A DNA stretch of 64,000 nucleotides from Actinopolyspora mzabensis. GTDB taxonomy: Bacteria > Actinomycetota > Actinomycetes > Mycobacteriales > Pseudonocardiaceae. The translations under genes were made by a program, and so were the position numbers. The stretch is taken from NCBI RefSeq assembly GCF_900101095.1, contig NZ_FNFM01000007.1:246487-310486 (forward strand), read 5' to 3'. The notes under the pieces are model-generated. The model saw only the letters and a list, made by a program, of their open reading frames with translations. It searched no databases and was not told the origin of the DNA. Each line of letters begins with the position of its first letter. Position 1 is the first letter of the stretch. This document shows, piece after piece, positions 25,483-34,207 of this stretch.

Positions 25483-26910
25483 TCAGGCGCCGCTGGGGCT
25501 CGGCGTCGCGGTGCTTCGCTCCGGCTCGGCAGCGGGAAGAATGTCGTGCCACCGATTGAAGACGTTGTCCGGGTCGTACGTTGCCTTGACCCGTGCGAGG
25601 CGCCGGTAGTTGTCGTCGCCGTAACCGGCCACCACCCGGTCGTGCCCCTCGTCACCGATGAAATTGAGGTAGACGGCTCCGGTGGTCCACGGCCGCATGT
25701 CCTCGCGGAGGTCGCGCACCCAGCGGATGGCCCGCTCGTCGGTGGCGGCGTCCGACCACAGTCCGAGCGGGTGAACCACCCAGGGAACCGCGCGATCGGA
25801 CATCGCGGCACCCACCCCGTCGGCCGAGACCGCACCACCCCACGGCAACAGCGCGTGCTGCGCGGGGGAGGGCATCGGCATGTCGTACGCCCGGGCGCAG
25901 AACCGGTCCAACACCTCGTCGGGCAGCTCGGCCATGTACTCGGCCGACCAGTAGTTGCGATACCCGGGGGGATCGTCCAGCAGTGATTGCATGTCGGCGT
26001 AGTCGATGTCGGTGATCAGCTGTCCGGCGGGGCGCAGTCCGAGCAACGGTCGGATCAGCTCACGCAGCTCCGACTCGTTGCCCATGAAGGTGACCACGAC
26101 GGCACAGCACAGCGTGTCGACGAGTTCGGGAGGCACGAAATCCTCCGGCGGCCCGGTCAGGTAAATCAAACCACCACTGATCTCGTCCGGTGCGCCCGCC
26201 ACGAAATCGCGGTACTCGCCCGCCACGACACGACCCCGTTCCGCTGGCCAGAGCAACAACGCCATCGAGAATTCCGGAAGCTCGTGCAACCGGAACGTCA
26301 ACGAGGTGGCGATCCCGAAATTGCCTCCCCCACCGTGCAGTGCCCAGAACAGTTCCGGATTCCGTTCCGCGTCGGCGGTCACCCGGGCGCCCGAGGCGGT
26401 GACGAGATCGGCCGACACCAGGCTGTCGCAGGCAAGTCCCCATTTCCGCTCCAACCAGCCGGAACCACCGCCGAGGGTCAGTCCGGCCACTCCCGTCGTG
26501 GAGACCCGCCCTCCGGTGGTGGCGAGCTTGTAGGGGCGTGCCGCACCGTCGAACTCCCCCCACCGGGCGCCGCCTCCCACCGTGGCCAGCCGGGTCTGCG
26601 GCTCCACCGTCACCCGGTTGAAGCGCCGCATGTCGATGACCAGTCCACCGTCGACGAGGCCGGCACCGGAAACGCTGTGCCCACCGCCGCGTACCGCGAC
26701 CTCGAGATCTTGTTTCCTGGCGAAGTCCAGGGCCCGACGGATGTCGTCGATGTCGTCGCAGGCGGCGATCGCCGCGGGTCGCGATTCGATCATCGCGTTG
26801 AAGATCTCGCGCTGTCTCTCGTAGTCCGCGTCGCGCGGTGTGTGAATCACACCGTGGAAACCGTCGCGGAGCCTGTCGACGGTTGCCGGGTCCACATCCT
26901 GCACGGTCAT
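25483..26910 (-). CDS. FAD-binding oxidoreductase (berberine-bridge-like)
   Basis: A 475-residue PCMH-type FAD enzyme. The FAD domain has VRGGGHSVSGAGLVDGG, where His78 is the probable covalent 8-alpha FAD attachment site. The second covalent site of true berberine-bridge enzymes is a Cys; here the aligned position in TTGGRVSTTGVAGLTLGGG is a Val, so single covalent attachment is expected. The C-terminal BBE segment (YDPDNVFNRWHDILP) is present. Such enzymes oxidise alcohols, sugars or secondary metabolites; the substrate is unknown. There is no signal peptide. It converges on asnB, with two repeat structures between the stop codons. Confidence 0.88.
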   Translation of the reverse strand: MTVQDVDPATVDRLRDGFHGVIHTPRDADYERQREIFNAMIESRPAAIAACDDIDDIRRALDFARKQDLEVAVRGGGHSVSGAGLVDGGLVIDMRRFNRVTVEPQTRLATVGGGARWGEFDGAARPYKLATTGGRVSTTGVAGLTLGGGSGWLERKWGLACDSLVSADLVTASGARVTADAERNPELFWALHGGGGNFGIATSLTFRLHELPEFSMALLLWPAERGRVVAGEYRDFVAGAPDEISGGLIYLTGPPEDFVPPELVDTLCCAVVVTFMGNESELRELIRPLLGLRPAGQLITDIDYADMQSLLDDPPGYRNYWSAEYMAELPDEVLDRFCARAYDMPMPSPAQHALLPWGGAVSADGVGAAMSDRAVPWVVHPLGLWSDAATDERAIRWVRDLREDMRPWTTGAVYLNFIGDEGHDRVVAGYGDDNYRRLARVKATYDPDNVFNRWHDILPAAEPERSTATPSPSGA

Positions 26911-27123
26911 GTCCGGTCACCTCGGATCCCGAGTAGCGACATCTGGGAGGCGCGGGCCGTGCCGAGCCGCCCGTTGCACGGACACTAAGGGGAGCAGCCG
27001 GGGGCGGACAGAGTACGAAGTCCATAGCGCCCGGCAGGTGATCCGACTTCGACCGCCACCGAGGCGGCACCCCGGAACTCCCCCGGGGCACCGCGCTCGG
27101 CCGGGCGGTCGTCGCGGCACCGC

Positions 27124-29280
27124 TCAGCCGGTGTAGCGCCGGGCCACCACTTCCGGTGTCTCCAGATTCCTACCCGCGTCCATGTTGTGGGCCAGCTGCA
27201 CGAACTGACTCATGGACCAGGCGAGCGGAGTGGCGGATCCCGTCCCCTCACCGAACACGAAGCCGTTTTCGGACTCCCTGTCCCAGACCTGTTCGGGAAT
27301 GAGGTAGCCCTCGTTGGCCATCCGGGCCATCGTCTCCAGATGAGTACCGGCCGAACCGCCGGAGGCGATCTCGTACTCACCGCGTTCACCTGTGAGCAAC
27401 GGCCAGAGCCTGCCGATTCCCCTTCCGGTGTACGGCTCGCCGCCCGCGGCCTCGCCGTAGCCGTCGTGGTTGTAGCGGTACCAGCCGGGGCCGTTCGGAG
27501 TTCGGACCCGCAGCCGGTCGTCGGTTTCGGGCAGCGAGTCGAGCACCGCCGGATCGTCGGCGGGTTTGACGCCGAGCCGCACCAGTTCCAGGAAGCCCGC
27601 GTCGACCACGGCACGTTCGTCGTGACACCCGCCGCCGTTGTTCAGACACAGCTGGTGGCCGTTGTTCGGATCGCCGTCGTCGTCCACCCGCTGGTAGTAC
27701 TCGCCGTCGCCGTGCGGGCCGGTCGTGGTGAAGGTCCAGTCCGCCACCTTGCGCTGCCAGTCGTCGGCGGTGGCGAGATACCGCCGCGCCGCTCGCCGGT
27801 CACCGTGCTGCCGGGCGATGTCGGCGGCGGTTACCAGGCCCGCGATCTCGGCCGCGATGGTCGAGGGGGAATATCCGCTTTCCTCCTCCCAACGTTCCTG
27901 CGGGGTGGCGGGACCGTTCTCGACGATGAAGTCCGCGGACTTCCGGAGCTTGGCCCACTCCGCTTCGCCGGTCCGACCCAACTGGTGCGCCAGCACGATG
28001 GGATAGGCGACCTCGTCCAGCTGCAGACTGGGCCAGTGCGGTTCGCCGTCGAGCCAGGTGTTCTGCGGGAACGAACCGTCCTCCCGCCACTGCACGTTCA
28101 GCAGGTAGTCGAGTGCTCGATTCGCGGCGGCGCGATCGCCCAGTGTCATCGCGGCCGTCGCCGTGTGGTACAGGTCACGCGACCACACCAGGTGATACCC
28201 GCCGGTACAACAGCTGTCAGCGTTCTTGGCCCCACCCCAGGGAATCGAGGTGGACGCCACGAAAGCCCCTCGGTAGGTCTTGTCCTCCTGGGACTTCAGC
28301 GTCATGGCGGCGACGTTGTACTGGGTGGTCAGCCCGCGCGAGGTCACCGATTCGGGAACCCGGTCGAGTGAGGCGAGGTAGCGGTGCCAACCCGCATCGT
28401 ACTCGTGCCTGGCCGGGCCGTAACCGTTCGCCAGCGCGCCGTGCGCCGCGGTCTTCGCCGCCGCCCTGTCTTCGCCGAAACCGAGCGCGAGCGTGAACGT
28501 GGTGTCGGTCTCGACCGGAACACGAGCCGTCTGCACGAGATTGCCGGTTTCGTCCGCCCGGTCGTAGCGATTGTCGAGCCGGTGATCGGCGTGGAGGTCG
28601 CGGTAACCGTCGCTGGACGTACCGCTGTAACCGCTCGTGGCGGCGCTGAAGCCGTTCGAAGCGGCCAACGCACTGGCGACCTCACCATCGCTGGCGACCA
28701 GGGCTCCTCCGGAAGTGGCTCCGCTGTCGCCCATCCCGCTGCCGTTGAGCGAGGGGTTGTACAGCGCGTAGAGCCGCAGCGGTCCGCCTTTCAGTACCTC
28801 GAAACGCGTCCGGACCAGCAACACCGAACGCCGCGGATCGGTTATGTAGGTTTTGGTGATGCGATATCTGCCGTCGCGGTCGGTGTTGACCTGCCGGTAC
28901 CGCAACGAGCGCGAGTCGGGCAGCAGAATCCGGCTCGTGGTGGCGTCGCGCTCCAGTTCGGTGAAGCTCCGCCCGTCGCTGACGACATACTGCATGTCCT
29001 GCACGTTCGGCACGTCCAGGCGCGGGTAGTAGACCTCGTTGAGAATTCCCTGTCCCAAGGTGTGCCAGACCTTCGACTCCAGTGTGGTGGAAGTACCGAC
29101 ACCTCGTTTGGCACCCGTGGTCCACGCGGAGGATATTCCCGGAGCACCCGGCGCGGTCGCGGAAACCGCTCCGGCCGGGACACCCGCTCCGAGAGCGGTC
29201 ACCAGGGCGAGCACAGCGGCGGAGAACGCAGCCGAGCGACGGCCCATCCTCCTCGTTCCCCACTTCGGCGGTAATCCCAT
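27124..29280 (-). CDS. Secreted GH15 glucoamylase / glucodextranase-like
   Basis: A 718-residue secreted glycoside hydrolase. Residues 1 to about 40 are a signal peptide with an Arg-rich n-region (RRMGRRSAAF) and an AGAVSA cleavage area. A beta-sandwich N-terminal domain of the glucodextranase type follows (about 45-290). The GH15 (alpha/alpha)6 barrel includes YHLVWSRDLYHTATA, the general-acid segment WEEESGYSPST and GRLWPLLTGERGEYE. The family releases glucose from ends of alpha-glucans (starch, dextran, dextrin). The ATG at 29280 is preferred over an upstream one because AAGGAA precedes it and the signal peptide follows. It stands alone; a LacI-type operator-like site lies upstream. Confidence 0.92.
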   Translation of the reverse strand: MGLPPKWGTRRMGRRSAAFSAAVLALVTALGAGVPAGAVSATAPGAPGISSAWTTGAKRGVGTSTTLESKVWHTLGQGILNEVYYPRLDVPNVQDMQYVVSDGRSFTELERDATTSRILLPDSRSLRYRQVNTDRDGRYRITKTYITDPRRSVLLVRTRFEVLKGGPLRLYALYNPSLNGSGMGDSGATSGGALVASDGEVASALAASNGFSAATSGYSGTSSDGYRDLHADHRLDNRYDRADETGNLVQTARVPVETDTTFTLALGFGEDRAAAKTAAHGALANGYGPARHEYDAGWHRYLASLDRVPESVTSRGLTTQYNVAAMTLKSQEDKTYRGAFVASTSIPWGGAKNADSCCTGGYHLVWSRDLYHTATAAMTLGDRAAANRALDYLLNVQWREDGSFPQNTWLDGEPHWPSLQLDEVAYPIVLAHQLGRTGEAEWAKLRKSADFIVENGPATPQERWEEESGYSPSTIAAEIAGLVTAADIARQHGDRRAARRYLATADDWQRKVADWTFTTTGPHGDGEYYQRVDDDGDPNNGHQLCLNNGGGCHDERAVVDAGFLELVRLGVKPADDPAVLDSLPETDDRLRVRTPNGPGWYRYNHDGYGEAAGGEPYTGRGIGRLWPLLTGERGEYEIASGGSAGTHLETMARMANEGYLIPEQVWDRESENGFVFGEGTGSATPLAWSMSQFVQLAHNMDAGRNLETPEVVARRYTG

Positions 29281-29388
29281 CGTCGATTCCTTTCCCGTAC
29301 TCGAAAGGGCGGCGAAACACTTGCCGAGCACCGCACAACGCCCGGCCGAGGATTCGTCCGAAACGGGGTTCTACATACGCAACAGCAC

Positions 29389-29396
29389 TTGCGCAA
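29389..29396. promoter_or_regulatory. LacI-family operator-like palindrome upstream of the glucoamylase
   Basis: TTGCGCAA with a central CG step, inside GCACTTGCGCAATCG, about 110 bp upstream of the glucoamylase start. This is the half-site style used by LacI/GalR-type sugar regulators. The rest of the 357-bp intergenic region between the glucoamylase and proA holds nothing else I can assign apart from the proA -10. Confidence 0.3.
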
Positions 29397-29624
29397 TCGA
29401 TAAAGAAGGACTCCCGGGAAAACGGGAACTTTCAGCTGTTCAGAATTCGGGGGGCCACCGCGCGGAAACCCCTCACCGGAACCCGAACCGCCGAAAGGGA
29501 ACGTCGAGAGGCTTTTCGCGCCGTTCCGCACCAATCCGGAAGGGGCACTCCGAGGAGGACGACGAACCCCGGATCACGCGAGGTGGTCACCTCACCACGC
29601 GACCGCCACCGGGTGTGAATCTTC

Positions 29625-29630
29625 TACCCT
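29625..29630 (+). promoter_or_regulatory. -10 hexamer TACCCT for proA (leaderless)
   Basis: TACCCT is followed by 7 nt and the GTG start at 29638, with no ribosome-binding site between. Confidence 0.45.
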
Positions 29631-29637
29631 GGGCGGT

Positions 29638-30954
29638 GTGAGCACCACTATGCCGGAAAAGTCATCCACGGGATCCGCAGTGGGAGCGGACGCCGGCCGG
29701 GAAGAGATCCTGGCCGCGGCGCGGGGTGCCCGCGAAGCCACCGCCGAGTTCGCCGCCGCGACCCGGGAAACCAAGGACACCCTGCTGACCGCGATGGCCG
29801 ACGCGTTGACACGTCGTTCGGGAGAGGTTCTCGACGCCAACGAGCTCGACCTCACCGCGGCACGCGACTCCGGGATGCCGGAGGCGATGCTGGATCGCCT
29901 GAAGTTGACCGAGCCACGCGTGGCCGAGGTCGCCTCCGGGCTGCGCACGGTGGCGGGGCTGCCGGATCCGGTCGGCGAGACGGTGCGGGGCAACATGCTG
30001 CCGAACGGGCTGGAGCTGCGGCAGGTGCGGGTGCCGCTCGGCGTGGTCGGCATAGTCTACGAGGGGCGCCCGAACGTCACCGTGGACGCGGCCGGGCTGA
30101 CCCTGAAGTCGGGCAACGCCGTTCTGCTGCGAGGCTCCTCATCGGCGGTACGTTCCAACACCGCGCTGGTGTCGATCCTGCGGGACGTGTTGGTGGAATC
30201 CGGGTTCTCCCCGGACCTGGTGACGCTGTTGCCGTGTGCGGACCGCTCCTCGGTGGGGCATCTGGTCACCGCGCGCGGCCTCGTGGACCTGGTAATCCCA
30301 CGCGGTGGGGCCGGTCTGATCAACGCGGTGGTCGAGGAGGCGACAGTGCCGGTCATCGAGACCGGTGTGGGTAACTGTCACGTCTACGTGGACCGCGCCG
30401 CCGATCCGGAGAAGACACGGCAGGTGGTTCACAACGCCAAGACGCGCCGGGTCAGCGTGTGCAACGCGGCGGAGACGCTGCTGGTGCACCGGGAGGTCGC
30501 CGACACGCTGCTGCCCGGCCTGGCCCGGGAGCTGAGCGAGACCGGAGTGACGCTGCACACGGACGAGCGTGCTGCCGAGGCGATCGGGAACGCGGCACCG
30601 GTCACCCTCGCCACCGAGCAGGACTGGGACACCGAGTACCTGTCGATGGACCTGGCGGTGGCGGTGGTCGACTCCCCGGACGAGGCCATGGCTCACATCG
30701 CCCGGCACGGCACGGGACACACCGAGGCCATCGTCAGCGAGGACGTCTCCGCCGTCCGCCGATTCACCACGCGAGTCGACTCCGCAGCGGTCGTGGTCAA
30801 CGCCTCCACCGCCTTCACCGACGGCGGCCAGTTCGGCATGGGCGCCGAGATCGGGATCTCGACGCAGAAGCTGCACGCCCGCGGCCCGATGGCGCTGCCG
30901 GAACTGACCACGACGAAGTGGCTCGTCTGGGGCGACGGACACACCCGGCCCTGA
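29638..30954 (+). CDS. proA: Gamma-glutamyl phosphate reductase
   Basis: A 438-residue glutamate-5-semialdehyde dehydrogenase that reduces gamma-glutamyl phosphate with NADPH in proline synthesis. It has the N-terminal helical section ([16 protein letters not shown]), [41 protein letters not shown] and the catalytic Cys in [15 protein letters not shown]. Length and motifs are normal for ProA. proB is not in this window. The GTG start at 29638 carries no ribosome-binding site but has a -10 hexamer 7 nt upstream, indicating a leaderless mRNA. A hairpin terminator lies beyond the stop, shared with the convergent Fe-S carrier gene. Confidence 0.96.
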   Translation: MSTTMPEKSSTGSAVGADAGREEILAAARGAREATAEFAAATRETKDTLLTAMADALTRRSGEVLDANELDLTAARDSGMPEAMLDRLKLTEPRVAEVASGLRTVAGLPDPVGETVRGNMLPNGLELRQVRVPLGVVGIVYEGRPNVTVDAAGLTLKSGNAVLLRGSSSAVRSNTALVSILRDVLVESGFSPDLVTLLPCADRSSVGHLVTARGLVDLVIPRGGAGLINAVVEEATVPVIETGVGNCHVYVDRAADPEKTRQVVHNAKTRRVSVCNAAETLLVHREVADTLLPGLARELSETGVTLHTDERAAEAIGNAAPVTLATEQDWDTEYLSMDLAVAVVDSPDEAMAHIARHGTGHTEAIVSEDVSAVRRFTTRVDSAAVVVNASTAFTDGGQFGMGAEIGISTQKLHARGPMALPELTTTKWLVWGDGHTRP

Positions 30955-31115
30955 TCAGGGGAGGTATCCGGAGTCACCGCGCCGAACTACGTGGCGGAGC
31001 CCGTTCGGGCGAGCGGCATCGGCTCCGGGCGTCGCCGGCACTGCTCCCGGTCCCCGCAGTATCGGGCCCGCCGCCCGGTCACATCGGGGCGGCAGCGAGG
31101 TGCGACACACGAAAA

Positions 31116-31155
31116 CGGGGATGGTGCGACGAGGCCCCTCGCCGCACCATCCCCG
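31116..31155 (-). terminator. Intrinsic terminator between proA and the Fe-S carrier gene
   Basis: A perfect 13-bp stem (CGGGGATGGTGCG against CGCACCATCCCCG) with a further CGAGG/CCTCG inner helix, flanked by A runs. On the minus strand the stem is followed by GTTTTC, so it best serves the leftward gene but may act on both strands. Confidence 0.85.
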
Positions 31156-31176
31156 GAAAAATCCGATCGCGTCCGC

Positions 31177-31542
31177 TCAGTGGAACGAGTCACCGCAGGC
31201 GCACGAACCGCCGGCGTTCGGGTTGTCGATCGTGAAGCCCTGCTTCTCGATCGAATCCACGAAGTCGATCACGGCGCCCTGCAGGTAGGGGGCGCTCATC
31301 CGGTCGACGATCACGTCCAGGCCGTTGAAGTCGCGCACCGCGTCCCCGTCGAGCGTGCGCTCGTCGAAGAACAGCTGGTAGCGCAGTCCGGCACACCCAC
31401 CCGGCTGAACCGCGATGCGCAGGTGCATGTCATCGCGCCCCTCCTGGTCGAGGAGGGTCTTGGCCTTGCTGGCCGCCGAGTCGGTCAACGTGACGCCATG
31501 AGCGGGCGCCTCGGTCTCCACGGTTGTCTCCTGGGCGGTCAT
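31177..31542 (-). CDS. A-type iron-sulfur carrier (IscA/ErpA/HesB family)
   Basis: A 121-residue A-type carrier that binds an Fe-S cluster or iron and passes it to target proteins. The three conserved cysteines are in QPGGCAGLRY and the C-terminal GGSCACGDSF. LTDSAASKAKTLL and RMSAPYLQGAVIDFVDS are typical family segments. It is at the Rv2204c position. A possible client in the window is LipA, a radical-SAM Fe-S enzyme, along with the Rieske protein; this link is inference. The gene is single, with an intrinsic terminator 22 bp after the stop. The 296 bp upstream hold the divergent DUF3043 promoter and no other feature I can support. Confidence 0.92.
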   Translation of the reverse strand: MTAQETTVETEAPAHGVTLTDSAASKAKTLLDQEGRDDMHLRIAVQPGGCAGLRYQLFFDERTLDGDAVRDFNGLDVIVDRMSAPYLQGAVIDFVDSIEKQGFTIDNPNAGGSCACGDSFH

Positions 31543-31803
31543 GGCTCTCCCTTGCGGTTAGCGGCTGCTGGCAGGTTCCCGCGACCTCAACGGCCACGGT
31601 AAGTGCGAGTATTCCCGCGGTCCAACCCGCGCACGCCGATTGTGACACCCGCGGGTAGCACCACACATGATACGCACGGAAAACGGTGCGCATCGTGAAC
31701 GAGGCCGGGGGCCGGCCGGCGAGGCGCGCCGTGGCGGCGTCGCCGGTGGAGCCTCCCCACCACGAGCGAGCGCCACGATCGGCGTCCACCCGTGGAGTCG
31801 GTA

Positions 31804-31832
31804 TTCGTGACACGAACGGTGTCACTTACGCT
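31804..31832 (+). promoter_or_regulatory. Promoter of the DUF3043 gene, overlapped by an inverted repeat
   Basis: TTCGTG (31804-31809), a 17-bp spacer and TACGCT (31827-31832) stand 6 nt before the GTG start, giving a leaderless mRNA. An inverted repeat GTGACAC-gaacg-GTGTCAC (31807-31825) lies across the -35 and spacer, where a repressor would block polymerase. Confidence 0.5.
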
Positions 31833-31838
31833 GGTGGT

Positions 31839-32477
31839 GTGAAGTTCCTCCGTCGCAACACCGCCGAGCAAACCGCCACCGTCGACAGCGACGAGCACGG
31901 TGGCGAGGCGACGCGGGAGAACGCGAACGATTCGACCCAGGCCAAGGGCAGGCCGACCCCCAAACGTCGCGAGTCCGAGAGCAAACGTCGGGGCCCGGTT
32001 CCACCGCCCCCGCGCACCCAGCGCGAGGCGTTCAAGCGGATGCGTCGCAACAAGCCGGAACGGCGCAAGGCCGCGGCCGAACGCCGCGAACGGATGATGG
32101 CGGGCGACGACCGCTACCTCATGCCGCGCGACCGCGGGCCGGTACGGGCACACGTTCGCGACATCGTGGATTCCCGCAGGCACCTGATGGGACTGTTCAT
32201 GCCGCTGGTGCTGGTGATATTCCTGGCCACGCTGGTGCAGATCCAGATGGTCGTCCAGATCGCCACGGTGTTCTGCCTGGCGCTGCTGATAACGATGATC
32301 TTCGAGGGCACCATGCTCGGCCGGATCGTCACGAAACAGGTGCGCGCCAAGTTCCCCGACGCAAAGGACAAGGGCATCAGCATGGGGTGGTACGCCTTCA
32401 CCCGGGCGATGCAGCTGCGCAAACTGCGTGTCCCCCGCCCCCGGGTCACTCCGAAGGACATCAACGAGGTCCGGTGA
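31839..32477 (+). CDS. DUF3043 membrane protein
   Basis: A 212-residue protein of the actinobacterial DUF3043 family (Rv2206 position). The first ~90 residues are very basic and disordered (KPERRKAAAERRERMMAG). The conserved core begins DRYLMPRDRGPVRAHVRDIVDSR. Two adjacent transmembrane helices follow (LFMPLVLVIFLATLVQIQ and IATVFCLALLITMIFE). The C-terminal soluble helix-rich part includes RAKFPDAKDKGISMGWYAF. Function is unknown. The GTG at 31839 begins right after a well-formed promoter, so translation is probably leaderless. It lies just upstream of the aldo/keto reductase and cobalamin genes. Confidence 0.88.
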   Translation: MKFLRRNTAEQTATVDSDEHGGEATRENANDSTQAKGRPTPKRRESESKRRGPVPPPPRTQREAFKRMRRNKPERRKAAAERRERMMAGDDRYLMPRDRGPVRAHVRDIVDSRRHLMGLFMPLVLVIFLATLVQIQMVVQIATVFCLALLITMIFEGTMLGRIVTKQVRAKFPDAKDKGISMGWYAFTRAMQLRKLRVPRPRVTPKDINEVR

Positions 32478-32521
32478 GCACGGGTCGGTCACGATGCTGG
32501 GCGCACACCGGGATGTGGATC

Positions 32522-32527
32522 TAGGCT
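32522..32527 (+). promoter_or_regulatory. -10 hexamer TAGGCT for the aldo/keto reductase (leaderless)
   Basis: TAGGCT followed by 7 nt and the ATG at 32535; no ribosome-binding site fits between. Confidence 0.45.
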
Positions 32528-32534
32528 GGATGGC

Positions 32535-33521
32535 ATGGAGTTTCGTCGGCTCGGCCACAGCGGCCTGAACATCAGCGAGATCGCTTACGGAAACTGGCTC
32601 ACCCACGGTTCGCAGGTCGAGGAGGAACAGGCGCAGGCGTGCGTGCTGACCGCTCTGGACGAGGGGATCACCACCTTCGACACCGCGGACGTCTACGCGG
32701 CGACCCGGGCCGAGGCGGTGCTCGGGCGCGCGCTGTCGGGAGTGCGCCGGGAGAGCATCGAGCTGTTCACCAAGGTCTACTTCCCGACCGGGCAGGGCCC
32801 CAACGATCGTGGTCTGGGCCGCAAGCACATCATGGAGTCCTGTGAGGCCTCGCTGCGCAGGCTGCAGACCGACTACGTGGATCTCTACCAGGCACACCGG
32901 TTCGACCGGACCGTTCCGTTGGAAGAGACCATGACCGCGTTCGCCGATCTGGTGCGCCAGGGCAAGGCGCTCTACATCGGCGTTTCGGAGTGGAACGCCG
33001 AGCAGATCAGCCGGGCCGCCGAGCTGGCACGGGAGCTGCGGGTACCGCTGGTCTCCAACCAGCCGCAGTACTCGATGCTGTGGCGGGTGATCGAGTCCCA
33101 GGTGATCCCCACCTCGCAGCGGGAGGGCCTCGGCCAGATCGTGTGGTCGCCGATCGCGCAGGGCGCGCTGACCGGCAAGTACCTGCCGGGGCAGGAGGCT
33201 CCCGCCGGTTCGAGGGCGACCGACGAGGCGGGCGGCGCGAACATGATCTCGCGGTGGATGCGGGACGAGGTACTGGAACCGGTGCAGCAGCTCAAGCCGA
33301 TCGCCGAGGACCTGGGGCTGTCCATGGCCCAGCTGGCCGTGGCGTGGGTGCTGCAGAACTCGAACGTCTCCGCGGCGATCATCGGCGCCTCCCGTCCGGA
33401 GCAGGTCACCGACAACGTGCGGGCGGCAGGGGTGAAACTCGACCAGGACGTGCTCGACAAGATCGACGAGATCATCGGGCACGTGGCGGAGACCGACCCC
33501 CGCCACACCACCACGCCGTGA
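32535..33521 (+). CDS. Aldo/keto reductase (Kv-beta/YghZ-like)
   Basis: A 328-residue NADPH-dependent aldo/keto reductase. The catalytic tetrad is visible as Asp and Tyr in TTFDTADVY, Lys in LFTKVY and His in YQAHRFD. The C-terminal cofactor-binding segment AAIIGASRPEQVTDNV is typical. Relatives in the potassium-channel beta-subunit group reduce methylglyoxal and other small aldehydes; the natural substrate here is unknown. It begins with a leaderless-type promoter. Its stop codon overlaps the cobU start (GTGA), so the two are translationally coupled, although no metabolic link to cobalamin is known. Confidence 0.92.
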   Translation: MEFRRLGHSGLNISEIAYGNWLTHGSQVEEEQAQACVLTALDEGITTFDTADVYAATRAEAVLGRALSGVRRESIELFTKVYFPTGQGPNDRGLGRKHIMESCEASLRRLQTDYVDLYQAHRFDRTVPLEETMTAFADLVRQGKALYIGVSEWNAEQISRAAELARELRVPLVSNQPQYSMLWRVIESQVIPTSQREGLGQIVWSPIAQGALTGKYLPGQEAPAGSRATDEAGGANMISRWMRDEVLEPVQQLKPIAEDLGLSMAQLAVAWVLQNSNVSAAIIGASRPEQVTDNVRAAGVKLDQDVLDKIDEIIGHVAETDPRHTTTP

Positions 33522-34075
33522 CCGGATCCGAGCACCGCACACTGGTACTGGGCGGAGCGCGCTCCGGCAAGTCCGCCCATGCCGAGGGGCTGCTGCCGTG
33601 GGAGGGAGCAGCCACCTACGTCGCCACCGCACGGCGGGATCCCCGGGACGAGGAGTGGAACCGGCGTATCGCCGACCACGTCGCACGCCGCTCGCCGAAC
33701 TGGGAAACCGTGGAGGCTCCGCAGCCGGACGGCCTGGTCGACCTGCTGGACAACGCGCGAGCGACGGATCCACCGATCCTCGTCGACGATCTGGCGACCT
33801 GGCTGACGGGCGCGCTGGACGACGCCGGAGCATGGGAGCGCGACGCATCGGCACTGGCGACCGTGCGAGGACAGCGGGACGAACTGGTACGCGCATGCGA
33901 ATCGTGTTCGGCACCGCTGGTCCTCGTCTCGGCCGAGGTCGGGCTGGGCGTGGTCCCGGAGAGCAGGGCGGGGCGGTTGTTCCGGGACGAGCTGGGTGCG
34001 CTCAACGCTGGGCTCGCCGAAGTCTGCGACGGCGCGCTGCTGCTGGTCGCGGGACTACCACTGCGACTACGTTGA
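33518..34075 (+). CDS. cobU: Adenosylcobinamide kinase / GMP transferase
   Basis: A 185-residue CobU/CobP. It phosphorylates adenosylcobinamide and adds GMP, giving the GDP-activated precursor for nucleotide-loop assembly. The P-loop GGARSGKSAHAEGL is at the N-terminus, followed by ATYVATARRDPRDEEW with its active-site pattern, LVDDLATWLTG and VSAEVGLGVVPES. The GTG start shares its last two bases with the stop codon of the aldo/keto reductase. The gene order cobU-cobT-cobS gives all three enzymes needed to finish the lower ligand. No cobalamin riboswitch was recognised upstream. Confidence 0.93.
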   Translation: MTGSEHRTLVLGGARSGKSAHAEGLLPWEGAATYVATARRDPRDEEWNRRIADHVARRSPNWETVEAPQPDGLVDLLDNARATDPPILVDDLATWLTGALDDAGAWERDASALATVRGQRDELVRACESCSAPLVLVSAEVGLGVVPESRAGRLFRDELGALNAGLAEVCDGALLLVAGLPLRLR

Positions 34076-34207
34076 GTGGCTGACCTACGCTGAACTCCCG
34101 GAGTCGGTCACCGCGATCCCATTCCGAGGTGTGAACTCGGCGGCGGTGTGTAACCGAGCGCGGTGTGGCCACGCACGACTCCGGCCGAACGACTACGGAG
34201 GTAAGGC

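Noticed and set aside
25190..25609. Similar short open frames through repeat copies A and B that look like a protein family
   Set aside because: Their similarity comes from the structured DNA repeat itself; they lack ribosome-binding sites and coding-type composition.
25483..26910. Cys161 of the flavoenzyme as a second covalent FAD site
   Set aside because: The bicovalent Cys of berberine-bridge enzymes aligns with Val136 in the segment before the Gly-rich loop; Cys161 is about 25 residues further on.
31587..33914. A 775-codon leftward open frame opposite DUF3043 and the aldo/keto reductase
   Set aside because: It is low-complexity, Arg/His/Leu-rich and antisense to genes with intact motifs.
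33334..34207. Cobalamin riboswitch upstream of the cobU-cobT-cobS genes
   Set aside because: I found no B12-box-like segment; the region before cobU is coding, and the 132 bp before cobT is too short and unstructured.
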